From NCBI RefSeq assembly GCF_022808915.1, contig NZ_JAKZFS010000003.1, positions 248,001-312,000 on the forward strand: a stretch of 64,000 bases of DNA. Reading direction: 5' to 3'. Below are positions 33,752 through 42,010 of the stretch, piece after piece. The stretch is from Fundidesulfovibrio terrae. Lineage in GTDB: Bacteria > Desulfobacterota > Desulfovibrionia > Desulfovibrionales > Desulfovibrionaceae. Within the stretch, counting starts at the first letter, position 1. The number at the start of each line of letters is the position of its first letter. The notes under the pieces are model-generated. The model worked only from the letters and a program-made list of their open reading frames with translations. It ran no database searches and had not been told where the DNA came from. A program made the translations under genes and the position numbers.

Positions 33752-33888
33752 TCACGCGATCGCCGCATGGTTGTGAATTGTGTCACGACGCCTTGCAAAG
33801 CGTATCGGGAGGATATAGGAGCCAGACACAGACGCGAGAAGGGAAAGCCCATCCAGAAGTGGCTTCGGCCCTTGCGCTCGGACCCGAC

Positions 33889-35427
33889 ATGCACCGGACA
33901 CCCCAAGCAAGCCAGACGGCCGACCTCGAATCCCTGTACGGGGGCCTTCCCATGGCTACCGTCCTGGCCGGGCCCGACGGCCGGATACTCTTCGCCAATC
34001 CCGAATTCTTCGCACTGACGGAATGCACATCCGCCGACCTCGAGATCATGGGCTTCGACGACCTTGTCGGCGTGTTCAGCCCCTCCATCCGCGACGACGT
34101 GACCGAAGGCGTCTGGCTGGACATGGACAAGCCCATTGCCCGATCCGACGGCAGGCTGGCCTGGGTGCGCATCCGCGTGGACCATGCTCCCCTGCGGGAC
34201 GGCGGCGAGGCCCGCAGGCTCCTGGTGGACGACGTCACCCGCTACAAGGTGGCCATGGAAGGACTCTTGAACCGCAAGAACCTCTACCAGTCCATCGTGG
34301 AGACCCGCCCGGACCTCATCTGCTGCTTCCTGCCGGACTGGAGCCTCACCTACGCCAACTCGGCCAGCGCCCGCTTTTTCGGCAAGCATCGCGAGGACAT
34401 CGTGGGCGAGGACTTCCTCATGCTCGTGGAGCCGGACCTGCGTGACCGCCTGAGCCAGGCCGTCACGAGCATCACCCAGGACAATCCCATCGCGGAGCTC
34501 GAGTACAAGGCCGCCCAGCCCGACCCCGACGCCCCGCCCTTGTGGATGCGCTGGATCATCCAGGGGTTCTTCTACAAGACCGGCCACATCAAGGACTACC
34601 AGGCCGCGGGCATGGACGTGACCGGCCAGAAGGTGACGGAATCGCAGTTCATGCACGCCGACCGGCTGGTTTCCCTGGGCACGCTCGTCTCCGAGGTGGC
34701 CCACGAGATCAGCAACCCCAACAATTTCATAATGCTTAACGCCCCCCTGGTGCTGGACCTCTGGCGGGCGGTTTCCCCCGGCCTGGAGAAGCTTGCCGCC
34801 GAGGGCGGCGGGCTCCTGGGGGGCATTCCCTTCTCCGAGGTGTCGCGCGACGTGCCCCAGCTTCTGACCGGCATCGTCGAAGGCTCGGAGCGCATCCGCG
34901 ACTTCGTGCGCGAGCTCAAGAACTTCGCCCGCCAGGACTTCGAAAGCGGCTTCGAGATGCTGCCGGTCAACGACGTGGTCCAGTCCGCGGTGCTGCTCAT
35001 GAGCAAGACCATCGGCATGCACACCAGCCGCTTCTCGGTGCGCTACGGCGCGGGGCTGCCCCTGGTGCGCGGGCGCAGGCAGCGCCTGGAGCAGATCGTG
35101 GTCAACCTCGTCCAGAACGCCTGCCACGCCCTGCCCGGCGCAAGCCACGGCATCGAGATCGAAACCCTACACCACGAGCCCACCGGCAGCGTGCGCATCG
35201 TGGTGCGCGACGAGGGCGTGGGCATCCGCCCGGACGACCTGCCCCGGGTCACCGAGCCGTTCTACTCCACCAAGCGCGACCAGGGCGGCACGGGGCTCGG
35301 GCTTTCCATCTCCCTGGCCATCGCCCGCGAGCACGGCGGACGCCTGCTCATCGATTCCGTTCCGGGCCAGGGCACCACCGCCGTGGTGGACCTGCCCGCC
35401 GCTTCTGCGGACATGGCCCTGACATGA
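33889..35427 (+). CDS. Soluble PAS-PAS histidine kinase
   Basis: A 512-residue kinase without membrane segments. PAS domains lie at about 15-125 and 135-245; the HisKA phospho-acceptor is H272 in SEVAHEISNPNNF. The ATPase domain has the N box (VNLVQNACHALPG), G1 (DEGVGI) and G2 (GGTGLGLSI). The H-box HEISNPNN is of the NtrB-like class. It overlaps the sigma-54 activator gene by 4 nt (ATGA), so they form a two-component pair. The start is not certain: no good ribosome-binding site precedes ATG 33889, and a GTG lies 30 nt upstream. Confidence 0.9.
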   Translation: MHRTPQASQTADLESLYGGLPMATVLAGPDGRILFANPEFFALTECTSADLEIMGFDDLVGVFSPSIRDDVTEGVWLDMDKPIARSDGRLAWVRIRVDHAPLRDGGEARRLLVDDVTRYKVAMEGLLNRKNLYQSIVETRPDLICCFLPDWSLTYANSASARFFGKHREDIVGEDFLMLVEPDLRDRLSQAVTSITQDNPIAELEYKAAQPDPDAPPLWMRWIIQGFFYKTGHIKDYQAAGMDVTGQKVTESQFMHADRLVSLGTLVSEVAHEISNPNNFIMLNAPLVLDLWRAVSPGLEKLAAEGGGLLGGIPFSEVSRDVPQLLTGIVEGSERIRDFVRELKNFARQDFESGFEMLPVNDVVQSAVLLMSKTIGMHTSRFSVRYGAGLPLVRGRRQRLEQIVVNLVQNACHALPGASHGIEIETLHHEPTGSVRIVVRDEGVGIRPDDLPRVTEPFYSTKRDQGGTGLGLSISLAIAREHGGRLLIDSVPGQGTTAVVDLPAASADMALT

Positions 35428-36839
35428 GCGCGTCCCCGACCCCCCTGAACCCGATCCTGCTGGTAGACGACGAGGAGCAGGCCCTTCGCAGCTACGACCT
35501 CAACCTGCGCTATTCCGGCCTCACCAACACCATCCGCTGCTCCGACCCCCGCGAGGTCAAGGACATCCTGCGCTCGCGCGAGGTCTCGCTGGTCATGCTG
35601 GATCTGTCCATGCCCCAGATGCGCGGCGAGGACGTGCTCTCCTTCATCAAGAGCGAATATCCGCACGTGCCGGTGATCATCGTCACCGGCTTCGACGAGG
35701 TGGAGACCGCCGTGCGCTGCATGCGCGCCGGATCGGCCGACTACCTGGTCAAGCCCGTGGACCGCGCCCACCTGCTCTCCGCCGTGCGCCACGCTCTGGA
35801 AGCCAGGCAGGCTCCCGCCGCGCCCGCCCAGGCCAAGCAGGACGCCCCCGCCGGGACCGATGACCCCCTGGCGTCCATCGTCACCGTCAACCCGGGCATG
35901 AAGTCCATGCTGGCCTACGTGCAGGCCGTGGCCGCCTCGGACGAGCCCGTGCTGGTGGCGGGCGAGACCGGCGTGGGCAAGGAACTGGTGGCCCGGGCCA
36001 TCCACGGCGCAAGCGGCCTGCGGGGCAAGTTCGTGGCCGTGAACGTGGCCGGGCTCGACGACGCCATGTTCTCCGACACCCTCTTCGGCCACAAGAAGGG
36101 AGCCTTCACCGGGGCCAACATCGGCCGCCGGGGGCTCATCGAGGAGGCGGCCGGAGGCACCCTCTTCCTGGACGAGATCGGCGACCTGCCCAAGAATTCG
36201 CAGCTGAAGCTCCTGCGCCTCATCCAGGAGCGCGAATACTACCCCCTGGGCTCCGACGCCGTGAAGCCCATGGAGGCCCGGATCATCGTGGCCACCAACG
36301 TGGCCCTGGAAGACGCCATCGAACAGGGGACGTTCCGGCGCGACCTCTTTTTCAGACTGCGCACCCACTACGTGCGCATCCCTCCCCTGCGCAGCCGCAT
36401 GGACGACCTGGGGCCTCTCACGAGGCACTTCCTGGAAAAGGCCGCCGAACGCCTGGGCAAGGAGCCTCCCAAGACGCCCACCCAGCTCGCCGGGCTGCTC
36501 GGAGGGCATGCCTTCCCCGGAAACGTGCGCGAACTGGAGGCCATGATCTTCAACGCCGTGGCCCTCTGCGAGGGCGGCGTCCTGCCCCTGGAACCCATCC
36601 GGGAATGGATCGGCTCGGTTCGCGGACGCTCCGGCGCGGAACTCTTTCCCGCCGTGCTGGAGGAAGGGGCGGCCGCGGTGCCGACCCTCAAGCAGATCGA
36701 GGAGCGCACCATCAGCGACGCCCTGCGCAAGGCCGGGGGCAACCAGAGCGTGGCCGCCAAGATGCTCGGCATCACCCGCCAGGCATTGAACAGGCGGCTC
36801 CTGACCAAGAAGCGCAAGGCAACTTCCGAAGATATCTGA
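35424..36839 (+). CDS. Sigma-54-dependent response regulator (NtrC family)
   Basis: A 471-residue regulator. The receiver domain has D15/D16, phospho-acceptor D60 and K110; the AAA+ domain (about 155-390) has Walker A GETGVGKE (180-187), the sigma-54 contact loop GAFTGA (226-231) and Walker B GTLFLDEIGDL; a Fis-type helix-turn-helix ends the protein (GNQSVAAKMLGITRQALNRRL). With the GAFTGA loop intact it should activate sigma-54 promoters under control of the overlapping kinase. Targets are not evident. Confidence 0.95.
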   Translation: MSASPTPLNPILLVDDEEQALRSYDLNLRYSGLTNTIRCSDPREVKDILRSREVSLVMLDLSMPQMRGEDVLSFIKSEYPHVPVIIVTGFDEVETAVRCMRAGSADYLVKPVDRAHLLSAVRHALEARQAPAAPAQAKQDAPAGTDDPLASIVTVNPGMKSMLAYVQAVAASDEPVLVAGETGVGKELVARAIHGASGLRGKFVAVNVAGLDDAMFSDTLFGHKKGAFTGANIGRRGLIEEAAGGTLFLDEIGDLPKNSQLKLLRLIQEREYYPLGSDAVKPMEARIIVATNVALEDAIEQGTFRRDLFFRLRTHYVRIPPLRSRMDDLGPLTRHFLEKAAERLGKEPPKTPTQLAGLLGGHAFPGNVRELEAMIFNAVALCEGGVLPLEPIREWIGSVRGRSGAELFPAVLEEGAAAVPTLKQIEERTISDALRKAGGNQSVAAKMLGITRQALNRRLLTKKRKATSEDI

Positions 36840-36904
36840 CGCTTTCCCATAGATACCCCCTGCTGCGCTTGCTATTTCCGCCTACTTGAAACAAGAATCG
36901 GAGC

Positions 36905-38875
36905 GTGGAAAGGCGCACGTACACTTCCCCGAACGGCGGTCCTCCCTCCTGGCAACCTGGAGGGGAGACGCACAAGGCTCCGTCGCAGCACCTCAGGCGG
37001 GCATGGACCGGGTACGCCCTCGCCTTCGTTCTGTGCGTGGCCACCCTGGTGCTGCGCCTGAGCCTGGGAAACAGCAACGGCACCCCGCCGATGCTCATCC
37101 TGTACATGATCCCGGTGATCATCTCCGCCTCGGTGGGCGGGGTGGGAGCCGGGCTCTTCTGCACCTGCCTGGCGGCCCTGTTCGCGTCCTACTTCCTGCT
37201 GACCCCCTCCGACTCCTTCGCCATCGCATCCGTCCATGACCTCGTCAACTGGGCCACCATGGTCGCAACCGGCCTGGTGATCAGCGTCATCGTCGAAGCC
37301 CTGCACCGCACAAAGCGACGGATCGAAACCGAGTACGAACGCTACCGCGCGGTGGCGGACAACACCTACGACTGGGAATTCTGGCTCGACCCCGCAGGCA
37401 AGTCCCTCTACCAGTCTCCTTCCTGCAAGCGCATCACCGGCCACAGCGCGGCCGAGTTCGAGGCCGATCCCGGCCTGCTGGAGCGCCTGGTGCATGCGGA
37501 AGATCTCCCCGCCTTCAAGGCCCACCGCCACGGGGTGGTGGGCGATCAGGTCGCGGGCGAATTACACTTCCGCATCATCCGCCCGGACGGGGACATTCGG
37601 TGGATCGAGCACTTCTGCCAGCCCGTGTTCGACTCGGGCGGCGCCTACCTGGGCGCGCGCGGCAGCAACAGCGACATCACCGACCGGAAAAGGGCCGACG
37701 AGGCCTTGCGGGAAAGCGAGGAGACTTTCAAGAAGCTCTTCGACGAGTCGTCCGATCCCATCCTGCTCATGCGGAGCGGACGGTTCATCGAGTGCAACGA
37801 GGCCGCGCTCCGGCTGCTGGGAGCCCCCAACAAGGAGACGTTCCTCAACTCCACCCCCCTGGACATCTCTCCCGAAAGCCAGCCGGACGGCAGGCTTTCG
37901 GCCGATGCCGCGCCGGGGTTCATCGGACGGGCCTTCACCGAGGGCAACAGCCGTTTCGAATGGATGTGCAAACGCTACGACGGGAAGCCGCTACTCATCG
38001 AGGTGTCGCTGGTGCCCATCATGCTCAGGGGAGAGCGCCTGCTGCACAACACCTGGCGCGACATCACCGAGCGCAAGCGCATGCAGGAGGTGCTGGTCCA
38101 GACGGAAAAGCTCATGAGCGTCGGAGGCCTGGCCGCGGGCATGGCCCATGAGATCAACAACCCCCTGGCGGGCATCCTGCAGGGGGTGCAGGTGATCAGG
38201 CGGAGGCTGGACCCGGGACTCGAGGGCAACCGGTCGGAGTCCAGTGAGTGCGGCTGCTCGCTGGACGCGGTCAACGCCTATCTCAAGAATCGCCAGATAC
38301 CGGATTTCCTCGACGGCATCGAACAGTCGGGCCAGCGGGCGTCCAGGATCGTGGCCAACATGCTCGAATTCAGCCGCAAGAGCGACCAGGCTTTCGCCCG
38401 GTGCGACCTGAATGAAGTCGTGGACAAGGCCGTCAATCTGGCCGCCAGCGATTTCGACCTGAACAAGAAATACGATTTCAAGTCGATCCGGATCGTCAAG
38501 GACTACGCGCCCGAACCGGTCTTCGTGAACTGCGACCCGGCGGAGTTGCAGCAGGTGTTCTTCAACCTGCTCAAGAACGCGGCACAGGCGTTGGCGACCG
38601 CGAAGCAGCCCGCGCCGGAACCGGCCATTCGCCTGCGCACCGGCCGAAGGCAGGAGGTGGCGGTCGTCGAGGTGGAGGACAACGGGCCGGGCATCCCCCC
38701 CGAGGCGCTCAAGCACGTGTTCGAGCCGTTCTTCACCACCAAGGAGCCCGGCCAGGGCACAGGACTGGGGCTTTCGGTGTCCTACTACATCGTCACCGCC
38801 CACCACGGCGGTCGCATGGGCGTGGAGTCTCCCCCCGGCTCCGGGGCCAGGTTCGTGGTGGAACTGCCCGCATAA
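36905..38875 (+). CDS. Membrane histidine kinase with DUF4118-like helices and two PAS domains
   Basis: A 656-residue kinase. Three to four N-terminal membrane helices (about 35-130) resemble the KdpD-type DUF4118 module; PAS domains follow at about 145-265 and 275-395; the phospho-acceptor is H415 in GMAHEINNPLAG, and the ATPase boxes are FFNLLKNAAQAL, DNGPGIP and GQGTGLGLSV. The GTG start at 36905 is the only in-frame start before the first helix, although its ribosome-binding site is poor. No response regulator is adjacent downstream. Confidence 0.88.
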   Translation: MERRTYTSPNGGPPSWQPGGETHKAPSQHLRRAWTGYALAFVLCVATLVLRLSLGNSNGTPPMLILYMIPVIISASVGGVGAGLFCTCLAALFASYFLLTPSDSFAIASVHDLVNWATMVATGLVISVIVEALHRTKRRIETEYERYRAVADNTYDWEFWLDPAGKSLYQSPSCKRITGHSAAEFEADPGLLERLVHAEDLPAFKAHRHGVVGDQVAGELHFRIIRPDGDIRWIEHFCQPVFDSGGAYLGARGSNSDITDRKRADEALRESEETFKKLFDESSDPILLMRSGRFIECNEAALRLLGAPNKETFLNSTPLDISPESQPDGRLSADAAPGFIGRAFTEGNSRFEWMCKRYDGKPLLIEVSLVPIMLRGERLLHNTWRDITERKRMQEVLVQTEKLMSVGGLAAGMAHEINNPLAGILQGVQVIRRRLDPGLEGNRSESSECGCSLDAVNAYLKNRQIPDFLDGIEQSGQRASRIVANMLEFSRKSDQAFARCDLNEVVDKAVNLAASDFDLNKKYDFKSIRIVKDYAPEPVFVNCDPAELQQVFFNLLKNAAQALATAKQPAPEPAIRLRTGRRQEVAVVEVEDNGPGIPPEALKHVFEPFFTTKEPGQGTGLGLSVSYYIVTAHHGGRMGVESPPGSGARFVVELPA

Positions 38876-39030
38876 GAACGGACGCTTTTCGCGTCCTCAG
38901 GATTGCCGTCGCGCCTCTCGCGGCCCCCCCCGCATCGAGAACCGCACAGCCCGGCTGCTTCAGGTTTCGCGGCCGCCCGCAAGCCCCCGTCCCTCCCGTG
39001 GACCACAAGGCAACAGGCATTCATGCGTCC

Positions 39031-39059
39031 TTGACAGCCACCACCACACAGCCTACGAA
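39031..39059 (+). promoter_or_regulatory. Candidate sigma-70 promoter of the VOC gene
   Basis: TTGACA (39031-39036), a 17-nt spacer and TACGAA (39054-39059) lie about 100 nt before the VOC start codon. The -10 box has three of six consensus bases. The rest of the 38876-39162 gap shows nothing else. Confidence 0.35.
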
Positions 39060-39162
39060 GCATAAGCCTGGACCCCCATCTCTCGCGGGCCACAAGAAAT
39101 GGATTCTCCTTCCGGGTCCACAGGGGGGCAAACGCCCCGCCATTAAACGCGAGGAACGAAAC

Positions 39163-39570
39163 ATGGCGTCACAGATCTTCGTGAACCTGCCGGTGAAAGA
39201 TCTCGATAAATCCATGGAATTCTTCACCAAGCTTGGATTTTCATTCGACCCTCGGTTCACGGCCGCCAAGGCAGCCTGTCTGATACTCGGAGAGAACACC
39301 TTTGTAATGCTCTTGCTGGAACATTTTTTCAAAACGTTCACAAAGAAAGAAATCAGTGACGCAAGCAAGAGCACCGAAGTATTGATCGCTATAAATGTGG
39401 ATACGAGAGAAAAAGTCGGCGAGCTGATACAAAAAGCTGTCGAAGCCGGCGGATCGATCTGCATGGATCCCGAGGATCACGGCTGGATGTACGGACACGG
39501 CTTTGCAGACCTTGACGGCCATCAATGGGAAATTCTCTACATGGATATAAATGCGGCCCTTCAAGCCTGA
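39163..39570 (+). CDS. VOC-superfamily (glyoxalase/bleomycin resistance-like) protein
   Basis: A 135-residue single-module VOC protein starting QIFVNLPVKDLDKSMEFFTKLGFSFD and ending with the second beta-alpha unit (GWMYGHGFADLDGHQWEILYMD). The last motif supplies a typical metal-ligand glutamate. The related group includes glyoxalase-like proteins of unknown substrate. It is monocistronic with GAGGAA before the ATG. Its codon use is noticeably lower in GC than the genes on either side, which suggests a later arrival. Confidence 0.9.
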   Translation: MASQIFVNLPVKDLDKSMEFFTKLGFSFDPRFTAAKAACLILGENTFVMLLLEHFFKTFTKKEISDASKSTEVLIAINVDTREKVGELIQKAVEAGGSICMDPEDHGWMYGHGFADLDGHQWEILYMDINAALQA

Positions 39571-39694
39571 CTTCTCCGGATGCCCGCATGCGCAGCACGA
39601 CCGTCAGGCGGCCATACGGCGCTCATGCTGTTGCCTCCAGCGGTTTTAAACGCCATATCCACTGACCGGCCGGCATTCAGGCGTCAGCCTCCCC

Positions 39695-42010
39695 CTACTC
39701 CCCGCCTCCGGCCCGCTCCCCCGCCACGGGCAGACGGATGAAGAAGCTCGCCCCGCCGTCCTCGTTGTTCACCACATTGATGGACCCGCCGTAGTCCTTG
39801 ATGATGCCGTAGCTGATGGAGAGCCCAAGCCCAGTGCCCTTGCCCACCTGCTTGGTGGTGAAGAAGGGCTCGAAGATGCGGGCCATCATGGCTTCGGGGA
39901 TGCCCGTGCCGGTGTCCGAGATGCGCACGCTGACGAAGCCGTTGTTGTGCATGGTCTTGATGCCGATGCGCCGGGGCGACTGGGGGTCGCCGGTCTTGGC
40001 GGCGCGCTCCTCGATGGCGTCGCGGGCGTTAATCAGGAAATTGATGAACACCTGCTCCATGCGGTTGGCCTCGCAGCGCACCAGGGGCAGCTTCTCGTCC
40101 AGCTCCCAGGCCACCTCGATGCTTCGCAGCGAGAGCTGCTGGCTGAAGAAGTCGAAGGACCGGCGCAGCACGTCGTTTAAGGCCACCGCCTCCAGGTGGA
40201 TCTCCGATTTTCTCCCAAACTCGCGCATGTGGTTGATGATTTTCGTGGACCGCTCCACCTGCTCGGCCACCAGCTCGGTCACGCGCTTGAGCAACGCCTC
40301 GGCCGGGGGCTCGCCGCGCGACAGGCTGCGCTTGATGAGGTCCACGCTGGTCTGGATCACGGACAGGGGCTGATTGATCTCGTGGGCCACGCCGGTGGCC
40401 ATCTCGCCCAGGGTGGCCATCTTGCTGGCCTGGATGAGCTGTTGTTCGGTCTCGAGCCTGTTGGAGATGTCCGACACGGTCACCAGATAGACCTTGTTCT
40501 TGTTGAATTCCGAGGGCGAAGAGTTGATGGAGACGAAGAACTCCCGCCCGTCCTTGGTGATGTGCTTGGTCTGGTCGATGTCCTGGCCCTTCTTCATGGC
40601 CTTGACGAAGGCCGCCTTTTCCACGTCCGCGAAAAGGTCCAGGAAGCTCATCTTGGCCAGCTCGCTCTTTTCGAACCCGTAGAGGTGCACGGCCCCCCGG
40701 TTGCAGTCGCGGATGGAGAAGTCCGCCTGGTCCAGCACGAACACCGCGCTGGGGATGTTGTTGAAGATGTCCATGTACTTCTTTTCGGAGCGCTTGAGCT
40801 CGCCCTCGAGCTCCTTGCGTTCGGTGATGTCCAGGCACATCTCCATGGCCGCCACCAGGTTTCCCTGCCCGTCGTAGATGGGGGCCGTGTTCACGATCCA
40901 GTGGGCCATGGACCCGTCGCGGTAGCAGCCGGACTCCTCCGTGGTGTGGAACCTGCCGGATTTGAAGGTCTTCTCCACGGGGCAGTCCGGGCATTTGGAG
41001 TCGCGGTTCTTGTAGGCTTTGTAGCAGTGCTCCCCCAGCTTGGCGTTGAAGCGCTCCTCGAAGGTCTTGTTGAAGCGCAGCAGCCGGAAGTTGCGGTCCT
41101 GCACGGTGATGATGCAGGGCACGCCCTCGAAGAGGTCCTGGTAGAGGTTCTTCTGCAGGGAGAGCTGCTCGTTCTTGGCCACCAGGTCGGCCCCCATCTG
41201 GTAGATGGCCTCGGCCAGCTGCCCTATTTCATCGTGGGCCACCACGCTTCTGCGCCGCAGCGTCTTGCCTTGGGCGATGAGCCGGGCGTCGCGGATGATC
41301 CGGGTGATGGGGCGCTTGATGAGCGCGAAGAAAAGCCCGGCCAGGGTGGCGAAGGTGATCACGAACTGGGCGAAGGCCAGGTAGAGCGTGTGCTGCCTGC
41401 TCTCGCTGATGATGGTGTCCGAGTCGGCCAGGGAGAAGGCCAGGTCCAGAACGCCCAGGATCTTGTCCTCGGCCCGGTGGAAATGGCAGCCGGAGGGGTC
41501 GGAGCATCCCTGCTCGTTGAGGATCGGGCTCACCAGCCGCAGCACGCGCTCGCCGTGCTCCTCGGAATCCTTGTAGATGGCCTCCGTGAGCGTGGGCTGG
41601 AGCTTGGGCACCAGCCCCTGGTGGCACGCCTGGCAAAGAGGGTCCTTGCGGGAGATGAAGACATGGGGCTGCTCGCCGGCGCTGGCGAACATCACCTCGC
41701 CGCCCTTGTTGATGATGCGAACCCCGCGTATCTCCTTCAGTTTGCTGTAGTTTCCGACGATCTGCTGGATGTCCTCGCGGGAGTTGAGCATCATGGCGTA
41801 GTGCAGGCCGAGCTTCACCGTGCTGGCCACGCGGTCCGCGCCCAGGGTGAGGCTCTCGATGGTGGCCTCCCTCTGGTTCTCCACGTGGTACCAGGACCAC
41901 AGGAAGATGCTGGCGAACAGGATGAAGGCGATGGGAAAGATGATCTTCAGGATCAGCTTGTTGCGCAGCGAATCGAGAAACTCGCGCACCAGGCCCGGTT
42001 GCGGATTCAT
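39695..42010 (-). CDS. Membrane sensor histidine kinase with periplasmic heme-c motif and cysteine-rich PAS
   Basis: A 771-residue kinase. Helices at about 20-40 and 208-231 enclose a periplasmic domain with a canonical heme-c motif C126-QA-C129-H130 and a second pair C169/C175-H176 with CX5CH spacing. HAMP (about 232-285), a PAS domain with CPDCP (about 290-410), a second PAS (about 415-520), HisKA with H543 in GVAHEINQPL and an ATPase domain (NFLINARDAI, GKGTGLGLSI) follow. Redox or gas sensing through heme is the likely input. Its ATG overlaps the upstream REC-kinase stop (ATGA). Confidence 0.9.
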   Translation of the reverse strand: MNPQPGLVREFLDSLRNKLILKIIFPIAFILFASIFLWSWYHVENQREATIESLTLGADRVASTVKLGLHYAMMLNSREDIQQIVGNYSKLKEIRGVRIINKGGEVMFASAGEQPHVFISRKDPLCQACHQGLVPKLQPTLTEAIYKDSEEHGERVLRLVSPILNEQGCSDPSGCHFHRAEDKILGVLDLAFSLADSDTIISESRQHTLYLAFAQFVITFATLAGLFFALIKRPITRIIRDARLIAQGKTLRRRSVVAHDEIGQLAEAIYQMGADLVAKNEQLSLQKNLYQDLFEGVPCIITVQDRNFRLLRFNKTFEERFNAKLGEHCYKAYKNRDSKCPDCPVEKTFKSGRFHTTEESGCYRDGSMAHWIVNTAPIYDGQGNLVAAMEMCLDITERKELEGELKRSEKKYMDIFNNIPSAVFVLDQADFSIRDCNRGAVHLYGFEKSELAKMSFLDLFADVEKAAFVKAMKKGQDIDQTKHITKDGREFFVSINSSPSEFNKNKVYLVTVSDISNRLETEQQLIQASKMATLGEMATGVAHEINQPLSVIQTSVDLIKRSLSRGEPPAEALLKRVTELVAEQVERSTKIINHMREFGRKSEIHLEAVALNDVLRRSFDFFSQQLSLRSIEVAWELDEKLPLVRCEANRMEQVFINFLINARDAIEERAAKTGDPQSPRRIGIKTMHNNGFVSVRISDTGTGIPEAMMARIFEPFFTTKQVGKGTGLGLSISYGIIKDYGGSINVVNNEDGGASFFIRLPVAGERAGGGE

